From the NCBI GenBank assembly GCA_002633005.1, contig NMRA01000121.1, positions 129,877 to 193,876 on the forward strand: DNA of 64,000 nt. The letters are read 5' to 3'. The notes beneath the pieces were generated by a model. That model saw only the letters and a list, made by a program, of their open reading frames with translations. It was not told where the DNA came from and did not search any database. Positions 40,618-51,934 of this stretch are shown here, piece after piece. Source of the stretch: Phoronis australis (Eukaryota > Phoronida > Phoronidae). Each line of letters begins with the position of its first letter. The first letter of the stretch is position 1. The position numbers and the translations under genes were made by a program.

Positions 40618-40883
40618 GAGAGCTCTGATTGGTCGGTTGAATGGAGCATTCTGATTGGTCAATGGAATCAAGGGCTCTGATTGGTCGGTTGAATCGAGAG
40701 CTCTGATTGGTCGGTTAAATGAAGCAATCTAATGGAAGGCTCTGTTTGCACTGTTGAATGGAGCAATCTCATTGGTCGGTTGAATGGAGCATTCTGATAA
40801 GTCAATGGAATCGAGGGCTCTGATTCGTCGATTGAATGGAGCAATCTGATTGGTCAATTGAATGGAGGGCTCTGATTGGTCGA
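40618..40883 (-). repeat. 26-bp CCAAT-box array, inverted part
   Basis: Directly after GAGAGCTCTG the same 26-bp unit continues in reverse complement (CTGATTGGTCGGTTGAAT), about ten units with six exact CTGATTGG. The array is therefore a palindrome centred near 40618. It stops at the single N at 40884. Confidence 0.92.
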
Positions 40884-40884
40884 N
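40884..40884. other. Single-N join
   Basis: CCAAT repeat on the left, AATAACTTCCAGACCCAGCT (middle of a macrosatellite unit) on the right. The same unit position ends at another single N at 51934 on the opposite strand. Confidence 0.98.
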
Positions 40885-43785
40885 AATAACTTCCAGACCC
40901 AGCTTTGGCTAAATCTGAAGTTCACTCACCATCCTGAGGCAAAGGGCAACGCAGCATTTTTTCTTTCTTTTTTTAATGCCCATCATTCACTGTTGGGAGA
41001 AGTGGTCAGCTAGCATTTAGTTGGGATTACTGATATTTTATGCTGCATCTAGTGGTGGTTCCTTTTTCACAAATTCTAAAATTATGGAATTCATTGTTAT
41101 CACGGAAAACATTGTGTCTCCAATACGTGAGAAAAGAAACTTGTATCCAACACCATTGTATAACATGATGGAACAACAAAATGGGTGACTTGTTTTGTGT
41201 ACACCACCGCTTATCAGAGTGATTTTAATTCCCCCAAAGATTGTAGTCAGAATTGAGTAATGCATCACAGATTGAACAAATGAGTGCATTGAATTAGTGG
41301 AGTCCATTGAAATGGGACAAATGAATGAGCAAAAAAGCAATGGACCCACGAAATACATTAGTCGCAACGTGGAACTCCTTCAAGAAACATCACAAATGAC
41401 AAAGAATAATGGAGATCGTGTGTAAATTCTGAAAATTGAATGAGCTCATGAAATAGACTTTTAATGCACCCCAAGGTATCATGTAGCCTGAGCATCACAA
41501 AGGGGCGATTTGACTTATGTACACCATTGGTTATCAGAATGCTCTTAAACTTCCCAAAGAATGAACCAAGATTTGAACGGTAGAAGCTTCACGGATCAAA
41601 GAAATAGTGCATAAACTTAATGGAGTCTTGTGAAGTGTGGCAATAATATCTGAGGAATTTATGTATCCAAAATATCACAAATCAACAATAAAACCAGAGT
41701 ATAGCATGATAGAGCCTGCAAAATAAACAAAGGTGTTGAGTGCAGGGAAGTATAATGCTAAAAATAAATGAAACTATAAAATGCGAAAACCAAATGGCCC
41801 ATGAAGCATCATTCAGAGTTAATGTCGAGGTAAAGTCCTACAGAGTTGCTGGTCAAACATGTCTCGCCAATGCAAAACGTTGATGGAAATAGGGACAACT
41901 GATTGCACCCATCAAATGCACTGAGTTGAATTGTATTGACTTACTACAGCTGGAATATGTTACAAAGAAAGGAAACCTGCAAATTGAAAGTGTTAAATAT
42001 GACAATTAATTTGTTTAACAAGTGAAAAAGGAAGGTAGGGGTGGTGAATGAGCACGAGACTACGAATTGAATTGTTAGCTGACTTTGAATTCAGCCCAAG
42101 GGAACATGTTGATCAAACATGGCAATCAAAACCATAGCTTTCTTTACAACTACAGTATTCAAAAAAATAACTTCCGGACTCAGCTTTGGCTAAATCTCAA
42201 GTTCATTCACCATCCTGAGGCAAAGGGCAACGCAGCATTTTTTCTTTCTTTTTTAATGCCCATCATTCACTGCAGGTGGGAGAAGTGGTCTGCTAGCATT
42301 TAGTTGGGTTTACAGATTATTTTATGCTGCATCTGGTGGTAGTTCCTTTTTCACAAATTCTAAAATTATGGAATTCATTGTTATCACAGAAAACGTGTCT
42401 CCAATATGTGAGAAAAGAAACTTGTATCCAACACCATTGTATAACATGATGAAACAACAAAATGGGTGACTCGATTTGTGTACACCACCGCTTATCAGAG
42501 TGATTTTAATTCCCCCAAAGATTGTAGTCAGAATTGAGTAATGCATCACAAATTGAACAAATGAGCGCATTGAATTAGTGAAGTCCATTGAATTGGGACA
42601 AATTAATGAGTCTGTAAAATGTTGTGAAATGAACATCAAAATAAAAGACCTGTAAAATACTAAACATAAATGAACTCCAGAAACTGGACGGATTAAGCAT
42701 CTGTGGTAATCTGGTGTGCCAAGTAGGGTTTACTGGAATTATTTTGTGCTACATCAAGTGGTGGCTCCTTTCTAAACAAATTGTCAAATTATGGAATTCA
42801 TATTTATCACTGACAAGTAATATTGTGTGTTGCATGTGTGAGAAAAACAACTTGTGCTTCTTTGTTGAGTTGTGCCAGACACCATTGTATAACAGGCTGG
42901 TAAAACAAAATAGGGACTTGACCAATGCTTATTTTGCCAAAGTGATATTACAGTTGCCATATGGCTCCCAAACAATGTAGTCATTCTGAATTTTGAACGG
43001 GATAATTGATTATGAGTTGAACTAAACATTGGGCCAAGTTAATGGAGTCACGTGTAATGCGATAATTGAGTCAATTATGTAAAGCGTCATCATATATACG
43101 GAGAAAAAAATGACCAGTAAATTATAAACATAAATTATCTCACAGAATTTAATGAATCTGCAATCGCATCGATAAAGAAACATTCACCAAAAGAATGTAT
43201 TTATTGATGAAAGTGGAAATGGAGAATGTTATAATTGAAGTCATGAGATGTGGTGAATTGACAAACCATTAAAAGGTGAGAAATAATTGGTTTGTGAAAA
43301 GTAAGGAATTTAGAATTCGTAGAGCAGAACAAATTAATGGTACAACGATGTCTGCCGAATTAATAATCACCTAAAAATACCACAATCAATATGCCGGTAT
43401 AGCATGTTGACAGAATCTGTAAAATTAACTATCGTATAGAGTTTGAGGATTCAGAAGCAATATGCCGGTACAGTGGTGGTTCCTTTTTCACAAATTCTAA
43501 AATTATGGAATTCATTGTTATCACGGAAAACATTGTGTCTCCAATATGTGAGAAAAGAAATTTGTATCCAACACCATTGTATAACATGATGGAACAACAA
43601 AATGGGTGACTCGTTTTGTGTACACCACCGCTTATCAGAGTGATTTTAATTCCCCCAAAGATTGTAGTCAGAATTGAGTAATGCATCGCAAATTGAACAA
43701 ATGAGTGCATTGAATTAGTGGAGTCCATTGAAATGGGACAAATGAATGAGTCTGTAAAATATCATTAAATGAACATCAAGACTTG
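40885..43785. repeat. Rearranged macrosatellite units, left arm
   Basis: 40885-41330 matches 39090-39540. At about 41331 the sequence jumps ahead in the unit (GGGACAAATGAATGAG then CAAAAAAGCAATGGACCC), losing about 0.9 kb. 41331-43465 is a near-complete unit. At about 43465 it jumps again (ATGCCGGTAC then AGTGGTGGTTCC). Confidence 0.85.
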
Positions 43786-44110
43786 TAAAATAAAAGTAGT
43801 CTTGAATGCAACTGGTAAATCAATGATGAGCAACAAATTTATTGTAATTTGTTGGGAGTAGTCTTGTGGCATTTAATTGGATTTATGCTGCATCAAGTGG
43901 TGCTTCATTTCTTTTAAAATGTAAAATTGTGGAGGTTATTGTTATCACTGACAATTGATGAGTCTGGAGTATATGAAGAAAGCAAGTTGTGTTTATTGGT
44001 TATCAAACTGCAGTGTATAAAATGTTGGAGGAACACCATGGATTCACTTGACTTGTATAGGCACTATTGATCAGAGTTGTCTTAATACCCTCAAGGAATG
44101 TTGTGATGGA
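43786..44110. repeat. Second copy of the diverged half-unit
   Basis: About 98% identical to 39635-39960, then joined after AATGTTGTGA to GGAGTGGTGGCATGAA with loss of the ~190 bases that lie between these points at 39960-40150. Confidence 0.88.
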
Positions 44111-44154
44111 GTGGTGGCATGAATTTCTCTGATCTTGTCCGATTTTAACCGAAC

Positions 44155-44412
44155 AATTCCGACCAATCGATGCAACCAACCAATCAGATTGCTTCATTCA
44201 ACCAACCAATCAGGGCCCTCTACTCAACCGACCAATCAGAACCCTTGATTCAACCGGCCAATCAGATTGCACGATTCAACCAACCAATCAGCCTCGATTT
44301 AACCTCGATTCCATTGACCAATCAGATTGCTTCATTTAACCGACCACTCAGAGCTCTCGATTCAACCGACTAATCAGAGCCCTCGATTCCATTGACCAAT
44401 CAGAATACTCCA
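44155..44412 (+). repeat. 26-bp CCAAT-box array, second copy
   Basis: About nine units, seven with exact CCAATCAG, preceded as at 40140-40205 by TCTGATCTTGTCCGATTTTA. Ends at the single N at 44413. Confidence 0.92.
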
Positions 44413-44413
44413 N
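44413..44413. other. Single-N join
   Basis: CCAAT array on the left, unique sequence on the right. Left edge of the spacer between the arms. Confidence 0.98.
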
Positions 44414-45045
44414 TATCCTGGTCTTTGAGGTCATTAAGGTCATCATTAGCTGCAGCAAAACAGTGACCAAGAAGGAAATCACGAAAGGTACCTATAGAAT
44501 AACTAGATGAAAAGTAATTCTGGCCAAGAGCTGTCTCGGAGTAAGTCAGTATGATGTTAGTTTTTAGTTGGTCATGTAATATTCGTTTTTAGTTTTTGTC
44601 GTGTCAAACCTTATTATGTCCGACTTTTGTTTTTTTATTGAAAGCTTTTGATATGCTTTTATTTTTCTGTGAGGTTTCCCATGCATTTCACTTTTAAGCA
44701 GTAAAAGTTTCTAAAACTGTTTCACTGTAAATGTTGATTGAAAATTTCTGCACTTTGTGCTGTAGTTTTCAAAATGAAATGGACAATGTCGAAAGTTTCA
44801 GCACACAAAACAATGATTTAATATCCATGTATTTTCCAGTGGAATCCATTTAAATTCTGGCTAAATCTCGAGAAAATCTTAACAAGTGTTGCCTCGTGCA
44901 AATTTTCGAAACTGCGACAAATTACTGAGTGTGCATGTCCATTACATTAAACAAGAAAATGTAATTCCGAGGTTTGATATCGTTGGGAAACTTTTTTTCT
45001 TTCACCAATTCTAATTTAATGTTGCCCAACTTGTTCTCACCACAG
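44414..45045. other. Start of the spacer, probably intron
   Basis: AT-rich single-copy-looking sequence ending in the strong acceptor CTTGTTCTCACCACAG at 45045. No repeat recognised. Confidence 0.45.
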
Positions 45046-45256
45046 CACCTTAAGGATATCATTCAGATTCGCCACACTGATGGAGATTTACTCCGTAAAC
45101 TGCCAAAAGATGGCGACGACTCTGCACCCATTGAAGGAGAGCCCCTATCTGATCTGTGCATTGTTCTGCCACGCGACAAGTGTCTCTCTGTTATTCGTGG
45201 AGTTGTGGCGCTCATCCTGGCCTTGTAATGTGGATCTTTTCTTGGTGGCTTGCAAG
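45046..45256 (+). CDS. Coding exon of an unidentified gene, with apparent one-base frameshift
   Basis: After a good acceptor it reads HLKDIIQIRHTDGDLLRKLP, DGDDSAPIEGEPLSDLCIVL and PRDKCLSVIRGVVALILAL, then TAA at 45226. One base over near 45223 would explain the stop: the +1 frame continues CNVDLFLVACK to a consensus donor AAG|GTAAAG, and the exon would then be 210 nt, phase 0, as the next exons require. The exon may come from a pseudogene or carry a base error. The family was not recognised. Confidence 0.5.
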
Positions 45257-45643
45257 GTAAAGGGAGTGTCACGTAGTTTTCAAATCAAATTTTAGCAACG
45301 AAAATTTAGTATCTTCCAAAATGTTTAATGACGTATCTTCTTGTCAAAAATAGACAGAAATTCGGAGAAGAAATTTAGGCGAATTTTGTGCTGTATTTTG
45401 CCGTTTTTTTCTGGACTTTTTGCCTTAAATTTGTCAATGAAATTCCTCAACTTTTTAAAATAATACAGAAACTGTATTATTATTATTATTACCATAGTTA
45501 CTTATACTTTATTATCACCATGGTATATTTATTACAACCATAGTTACTTGTACTTGACATGGGGTTTAAGCTAGCAGATAAACAATGTAGAAAGTCTTGT
45601 TCATGAAGTGCTGCTTGGTAACATTACTACAAAACTCTAACAG
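45257..45643. other. Intron of the spacer gene
   Basis: Includes a short TTATTATTATTATTACC run at about 45475 and two CCATAGTTACTT copies. No coding signal. Confidence 0.5.
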
Positions 45644-45754
45644 TGGTTTATAATACGTTGTTGCTACATGCCTGATCCAGTGTTCAGTCATTATGTGTTC
45701 TGGTCACCAGTGGTCTCGGCACATGTCATTATTCATGTAGAAGTTGCCATTAAG
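45644..45754 (+). CDS. Probable coding exon of the spacer gene
   Basis: Acceptor CTCTAACAG, donor AAG|GTAGGC, 37 codons in phase 0, including PVFSHYVFWSPVVSAHVIIH and VEVAIK. The 5' edge is uncertain; acceptors at 45677 or 45689 are possible but break phase. Confidence 0.45.
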
Positions 45755-45838
45755 GTAGGCGCTGTTTGCCTTAGGAAGGAACACTTTGTTAAAGTATTGG
45801 TCTATTTAGTTGAAGCATTCTCTCATTGTTGTTGCAAG

Positions 45839-46007
45839 GTGATTGCCAAGATCACAACGACCACTCGGCCAGCCATCAGTCTGTCAGAGGCTATGGCACA
45901 GGAACAGTTACAGAAACTTATCCTATTGTGCGCTAATGTGGAGTATAACCATGGCAACATTAGCTGGAGCGGTCCGTGGGCAGGGCATGCCATTGTCTGT
46001 CTTTTGC
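45839..46007 (+). CDS. Coding exon of the spacer gene, cut by the gap
   Basis: Acceptor TTGTTGTTGCAAG. Reads VIAKITTTTRPAISLSEAMA, QEQLQKLILLCANVEYN and HGNISWSGPWAGHAIVCLL into the N run. The regular helical composition and the Trp/His-rich GPWAGHA motif look like a real conserved protein, perhaps a very large helical-repeat protein, but I cannot name it. The 84-base gap from the previous exon is a short intron or may be coding, since it has no stop. Confidence 0.5.
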
Positions 46008-46814
46008 NNNNNNNNNNNNNNNNNNNNNNNNNNNNNNNNNNNNNNNNNNNNNNNNNNNNNNNNNNNNNNNNNNNNNNNNNNNNNNNNNNNNNNNNNNNNN
46101 NNNNNNNNNNNNNNNNNNNNNNNNNNNNNNNNNNNNNNNNNNNNNNNNNNNNNNNNNNNNNNNNNNNNNNNNNNNNNNNNNNNNNNNNNNNNNNNNNNNN
46201 NNNNNNNNNNNNNNNNNNNNNNNNNNNNNNNNNNNNNNNNNNNNNNNNNNNNNNNNNNNNNNNNNNNNNNNNNNNNNNNNNNNNNNNNNNNNNNNNNNNN
46301 NNNNNNNNNNNNNNNNNNNNNNNNNNNNNNNNNNNNNNNNNNNNNNNNNNNNNNNNNNNNNNNNNNNNNNNNNNNNNNNNNNNNNNNNNNNNNNNNNNNN
46401 NNNNNNNNNNNNNNNNNNNNNNNNNNNNNNNNNNNNNNNNNNNNNNNNNNNNNNNNNNNNNNNNNNNNNNNNNNNNNNNNNNNNNNNNNNNNNNNNNNNN
46501 NNNNNNNNNNNNNNNNNNNNNNNNNNNNNNNNNNNNNNNNNNNNNNNNNNNNNNNNNNNNNNNNNNNNNNNNNNNNNNNNNNNNNNNNNNNNNNNNNNNN
46601 NNNNNNNNNNNNNNNNNNNNNNNNNNNNNNNNNNNNNNNNNNNNNNNNNNNNNNNNNNNNNNNNNNNNNNNNNNNNNNNNNNNNNNNNNNNNNNNNNNNN
46701 NNNNNNNNNNNNNNNNNNNNNNNNNNNNNNNNNNNNNNNNNNNNNNNNNNNNNNNNNNNNNNNNNNNNNNNNNNNNNNNNNNNNNNNNNNNNNNNNNNNN
46801 NNNNNNNNNNNNNN
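46008..46814. other. Assembly gap, 807 N
   Basis: Interrupts an exon of the spacer gene. Long open frames reported across it on both strands are artefacts of N. Confidence 0.99.
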
Positions 46815-46849
46815 ACAAACAGCACCTCGGTACCTGACTGGAAGAGTAT
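46815..46849 (+). CDS. Possible exon end after the gap
   Basis: Reads TNSTSVPDWKSIT up to AC|GTAGGT, a fair donor. The frame relative to 45839-46007 is unknown. Confidence 0.25.
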
Positions 46850-48089
46850 CACGTAGGTTTTAGGTTTTGGCAAGTGCAACCTGTGAGGGAATTGAAAGAA
46901 TGTTGCACAGATGTGAGATGCTCTTTCTGATCGAACATGAATGCAAACGGTGATCGAATTGTTTAATTTATTGTTCTTTGACTATCTTGTTTATATCCGT
47001 AAATTCCTCATTCTTTTTGCCTTTCAGTGCCTAGTCAAGGATTATGTTTTGAATTTATTTTTTGTGTTCAACTTCGTTGGCTACTTACCAGTTTTTGACC
47101 CATTGAATTCCAACTTTCATGGAATAAAACTCACTTCAGTTTAACATTACCATCAGACGTTGCCAAATCCTGAATTAATGTTGAGGTTATCCGTTTTTCC
47201 CGTTATGAAGAAATTTCTGTTGATCGCTTACTTGTTGCATTTCAATTGGTGTAATGCCGTGAAACTGTCCAACTTCAATGTTTAATTGACTCCAGGCCTG
47301 TAGGAAGGAAAAAATGATTGGGGCGGCACAACCTAATTTGACTTCGCCAACCTACCTTCTTGCTATCGTCATCCCCTCCTTTTCTGGATTTCACCATATT
47401 TGTAGCGAACCCCACCCCCACGTTCGCCATTAGGTGGGGGTAATACCGGGGATGCAGCCATCAGTATTTGAGTAACCATGAACCAACAAACCAACAAAGA
47501 TTCACGGAGAGTAAGAGTGCATCTAGGCCCCGAGTGCACTGACAGGTAGCTGGGAGCTGCATGAAGTAACTATAGCTGGGTTCGAAGGTCAAGGTTCCTT
47601 TTAGTATGATCCGTTTTCGGGAAAACTTCATTTCATTATGGGGATTCTTTTGAAGTAATTTTTGGAAAGGTGAGGTCCCGAGGTGCATGGTATGAGTGCC
47701 TTTGTGGCCGTTTCAGAATCCCTTGATGAAACACAGGCGGTTAGTCCAGTTTCTGGTTGCTGGGGAAAATGATGGAGTGTGTGTCCCAAAAATGTACACA
47801 CTTCAACGTCTGGGGTTCAAATTCAGTTTCCGTGGGTAACTGAGATTCTAAGCAGGCCTATTACATGGCTACACTTTATTTTTTACATGTGTGTGCGTGT
47901 CATGATGTCTTTCGTGCATGCGCGCACCTTGGGGGGGCTCGGTGCTCGGGTGGCTTGATGGCAATTTGGGCAAAAAGGTACGCCTCAGAGAAACGAAATA
48001 TCCTTGAAAGACGAGACGAAAGTCCACTAAAAAGGCAGGATACGGCGTATGCACTATTCATACCCCTGAATGAACCCCATATTCGTTTT
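46850..48089. other. Spacer, non-coding
   Basis: No further exon or repeat could be recognised in about 1.2 kb before the element at 48090. Confidence 0.4.
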
Positions 48090-49049
48090 TGTGCGCCCAC
48101 ATATTTATATAAGGACGCATCTCCGTCCGTCCGTCCGGGCGGCGTCCGGCGTCCGCTGCTCTATCTCCAAAACCCTTTGACATACGTTCATGAAATTTGA
48201 CACATGTTGCATTCATGACTGGGACGGCATGTGCGAACTTTCGGACGGATCCGACTACCAGTGTGCCCCCTAGTGGCAATTTTAGTTTTTTACGCTTACC
48301 TTTGTTACTTGAAAAGTCCTGAATGGATTTTCATGAAATTTGGTGTGTAGGCACTTATTAGTGAGATGACGCTATCCTCTTGTTTTCAGATGGATTCGAC
48401 ATAGTTTGCGCCACCTAGTGGCCATTTTTAGTGTTTTTGAGTCTGTTTTTGTGCGTCCACCCCTCTATCAACCAAACTGCGCAAAGGATGATTGTGAAAA
48501 CTGGCATGTATATGCTTACTATGTAGAGGACGGTTGACGATGATTTTCCGACGATTTCAACTACTGTGGCACCTCCGAGTGGCAGTTTTGTTTTTTTTGG
48601 CCTATGGCTGTATCTCCTAAACTGTTCCCAGGATCTTTACGAAATTGTGTAAGTATATTTATATGATGTTATCAACGGAACATGACAACTTTTGGATGGA
48701 TCTGACTTCCGGTGTGCCCCCTAGTGGCAATTTTGTTTTTTTACGCTTACCTTTGTATCTTCAAAAGTCCTGAACGGATTTTCATGTAATTTGATATGTA
48801 GGCACCTATTAGTGAGATGACGCTATCTTCCCGTTTTCAGATGGATTCGACATAGTTTGCGCCACCTAGTGGCCATTTTTACTGTTTTCGAGTCTGTATT
48901 TTTGCGTCCACCCCCCTATCAACCAAACTGCTCAAAGGATGATTGTAAAAATTGGCATGTATGTTCTTACTATGAAGAGGACGGTTGACGCTGAATTTTC
49001 CATGAGTTTGATTACTGTGGCGCCTCCTACTGGCAGTTTATATTTGCGC
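48090..49049 (+). mobile_element. TGTGCCCACA-family element, 5' part, truncated at an N
   Basis: Starts TGTGCGCCCACATATTTATA, then CCGTCCGTCCGTCCG and six ~150-bp monomers ending in CTAGTGGC-type sequence at about 48269, 48415, 48579, 48719, 48864 and 49025. Monomers fall into three subtypes repeated in fixed order, a higher-order period of about 450 bp. The right end is lost at the N at 49050. Confidence 0.88.
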
Positions 49050-49050
49050 N
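49050..49050. other. Single-N join
   Basis: Element interior on the left, inverted CCAAT array on the right. Confidence 0.98.
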
Positions 49051-49165
49051 TCTGATTGGTCGGTTGAACCTAGCAATCTGATTGGTCAGTTGAATTGAGG
49101 GCTCTGATTGGTCGGTTGAAACGAGGGCTTTGATTGGTCGGTTGAATCGAGGGCTATGATTGGTA
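49051..49165 (-). repeat. 26-bp CCAAT-box array, right arm
   Basis: About four to five units in reverse orientation, three with exact CTGATTGG, followed by the mirrored leader (TAAAATCGGACAAAATCTGA). Confidence 0.9.
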
Positions 49166-49279
49166 GGAATTGTTCAGTTAAAATCGGACAAAATCTGAGA
49201 AATTCGTGCCACCACTCCATCTGGTAGAAGGAAGGTAAGGAGAAATCGGAAAAGTGGTTGTTAATTGTTGTACTTCAAG

Positions 49280-50070
49280 ACTTCATTAATTCACTGCATT
49301 CCATGGACTCTTTACATTCATTTCAGGACACTCCATATTCATTTAATTGTTGCATTTCACATGACTCTATTAATGTGATGCAACTATTTTGTTAAATTCA
49401 TTGCGCTACCCCCACTCAAATTTCACTACAAGTGAATGCATTGTGTTACTCCATCATTTTATACAATGCAGTTTGAAAAACAATAAACACAACTTGCTTT
49501 CTTCACATACTCCAGACACATCAGTTGTCAGTGATAATAAGCTCCACAATTTTTCCGCGGAAACACGCGCATTTTATTATATTTCCTCGTAAAAAAATCG
49601 GATTTGATATAAAATGTCTGCGGAAAATTCCCTTCTTACCGCGGCGTTGCAGACGACGTTCACCTCGAAAAGCGGAATTGTCAACATTACCAGGGCACCT
49701 GGGATAGCGTGGTAGGATTTTCAATGGCGTCTCGTGTTATTGTAAACCGCAGCGACAACTACTATGGCTCCGCAGCCAAAAATGCGTGGGTTAGGAGTGG
49801 ACGGACGATCTAAAAGGACGCAGACGCATGCTACTGATGGTGGTAACGTTAGTCCTCCCGATTTTTGTCGGGGAAAGGTTCACATAGACCATTTCAAGGC
49901 TGGCTAGTGCGCATGTTTTGGGCCGTAAAAGTTTCCGCGTTTTTTGTCATTGGTCATTCCAAGCCCTGAAGATTACAGATTACAATAAATTTGTTGCTCC
50001 TCACTGATTTACCAGTTTCGTTCAAGACTACATTTATTTGCAGCATTTCATGGATTCTTTACCACTGGAA
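49280..50070 (-). repeat. Diverged half-unit, mirror copy, split by an insert
   Basis: 49380-49550 and 49975-50070 match 39635-40020 in reverse complement. About 90 bases of the left-arm version are replaced by the block 49552-49978. Confidence 0.75.
49552..49978. mobile_element. GC-richer replacement block inside the right arm
   Basis: Begins CCGCGGAAACACGCGC and ends near TGGTCATTCCAAGCCCTGAAG. CpG-rich, unlike the arms. No terminal repeats were found, and a short frame MASRVIVNRSDNYYGSAAKN ends after 30 codons. Origin unknown. Confidence 0.5.
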
Positions 50071-50165
50071 ATGTTTCTTTACCCATGACAGAATACAGAT
50101 TCATTAAGTCATCAACTCTCGTGCGTTCATTTATTTTAAGTGTTTTATATGCCATTTAATTTTTA

Positions 50166-51253
50166 TGTGCCCACATATTTATATGTGGACACATTATGCC
50201 GTCATCTCCGTCCGTCCGTCCGGGCGGCGTCCGTCCGGCGTCCGCTGCTATATCTCCAAAACCCTTTGACATACGTTCATCAAATTTGGCACATGTGTTC
50301 CATTCATGAATGGGACGGCATGTGCGAACTTTCGGACGGATCCGACTACCGGTGTGCCCCCTAGTGGCATTTTCATGAAATTTGGTATGTAGGCACCTAT
50401 TAGTGAGATGACGCTATCTTTCCGTTTTCAGATGGATTTGACATAGTTTGCGCCACCTAGTGGCCATTTTTTAGTGTTTTCCAGTCTGTTTTTGTGCGTC
50501 CACCCCTCTATCAACCAAACCGCTCAAAGGATGATTGTGAAAATTGGCATGTATATGCTTACTATGAAGAGGACGGTTGACGATGATTTTCCGACGATTT
50601 CGACTACTGTGGCGCCTCCTAGTGGCATTTTTTTGTGCCTATGGCTGTATCTCCTAAACCTTTAGCACGATATTTACGAAATTGTGTAAGTATATTTATA
50701 TGATGTTAACAACAGAAGATCACGACGTTTGGACGGGTCCGAGTACTGGTGTGCCCCCTTGTGGCAATTTTAATTTTTTACGCTTACCTTTGTATTTTCA
50801 AAAGTCCTGAACGGATTTTCATGAAATTTGGTATGTAGGCACCTATTAGTGAGATGACGATATCCTCCCGTTTTCAGATGGATTCGACATAGTTTGCGCC
50901 ACCTAGTGGCCATTTTTACTGTTTTTGAGTCTGTATTTTTGCGTCCACCCCTCTATCAACCAAACCGCTCAATGGATGATTGTGAAAATTGGCATGTATG
51001 TGCTTACTATAAAGAAGACAGCTGACAATGATTTTCAGAGGATTTGGAGTACTGTGGCACCTCCTAGTGGCAGTTTTGTTTTTTTTTGCGCCTATGGCTG
51101 TATCTCCTAAACCGTTCGCAGGATCTTTACGAAATTTAATGCCTTTCCATTTTGCAAAGTACAACATACTACATATATGCCCTCTACTGGCCACTTTATG
51201 GTACCAATAAACAATCCTAGAAGGATACCGTATACGGTGCACTTGTGGGCACA
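50166..51253 (+). mobile_element. Complete TGTGCCCACA...TGTGGGCACA element
   Basis: Perfect 10-bp terminal inverted repeats (11 with the outer A/T), a TCCG tetranucleotide run near the 5' end (50204-50240) and about six ~150-bp internal monomers. 1088 bp, no protein. Unmatched in the left arm at this point. The combination of short inverted ends, a tetranucleotide run and internal tandem repeats recalls non-autonomous Helentron/HINE-type or foldback elements, but the class is not proven. Confidence 0.85.
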
Positions 51254-51259
51254 TTTCAA

Positions 51260-51933
51260 TGCTCTGCGTTGCTCTTGTAAGTTCATTTAATGACACTATT
51301 CAGACTCATTCAATGACCTCTATTAACCTTTTGTACTTTATGTAGGTTTTTTAACTTTTACCAAAATAGGACATCGGTAACCCCACATTTCTTGATCTCT
51401 AACAGATGGTTAATCCTTCAAATTTCTGGAGTTCACTTATGTTGAGTATTTTACAAGCCTTGATGTTCATTTAATGACATTTTACAGACTCATTCATTTG
51501 TCCCATTTCAATGGACTCCACTAATTCAATGCACTCATTTGTTCAATTTGTGATGCATTACTCAATTCTGACTACAATCTCTGGGGGAATTAAAACCACT
51601 CTGATAAGTGGTGGTGTACACAAATCGAGTCACCCATTTTGTTGTTCCATCATGTTATACAATGGTGTTGGATACAAGTTTCTTTCCTCACATATTGGAG
51701 ACACGACGTTGTCCGTGATAACAATGAATTCCATAATTTTAGAATTTGTGAAAAAGGAACCACCACTAGATGCAGCATCAAATATCTGTAATCCCAACTT
51801 AATGCTAGCAGACCACTTCTCCCACCAGTGAATAGTGGGCATTAAAAAAAGAAAGACAAAATGCTGCGTTGCCCTTTGCCTCAGGATGGTGAGTGAACTT
51901 CAGATTTAGCCAAAGCTGGGTCTGGAAGTTATT
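51260..51933 (-). repeat. Macrosatellite fragment, right arm, duplicated across the N
   Basis: Repeats at 52573-53247 with about 97% identity. Ends ...GCTGGGTCTGGAAGTTATT at the N. Confidence 0.88.
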
Positions 51934-51934
51934 N
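51934..51934. other. Single-N join within a near-identical overlap
   Basis: 50620-51933 and 51935-53247 are the same ~1.3 kb in the same order. Confidence 0.98.

Larger units (their letters stand above)
32040..44412. repeat. Left arm of a giant imperfect inverted repeat
   Basis: Reverse complement of this arm is found at 49051-64000. Anchors: 32047-32295 with 63745-63993 (one coding change in 82 codons); 32398-32760 with about 63280-63645; 33196-33384 with about 61025-61213; the array edge at 34036 with 60377. The outer anchors sum to 96040. The sum drops by about 1.63 kb at 33.4 kb, because of an insertion in the right arm. Divergence ranges from about 1% at the outer end to about 7-8% further in. 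Contains N joins at 40884 and 44413. Confidence 0.93.

Noticed and set aside
40200-40628. 142-codon frame rich in NQP/DST repeats
   Set aside because: It is the 26-bp CCAAT unit translated. 26 is not a multiple of 3 and the peptide cycles through frames without a conserved start.
40205-40883. CRISPR-like regular repeats
   Set aside because: Direct head-to-tail 26-bp satellite without spacers, and it switches strand in the middle.
45668-46879. Open frames of 295-389 codons on both strands across 46008-46814
   Set aside because: They are open only because the 807 N positions contain no stops. The supported coding part is 45839-46007.
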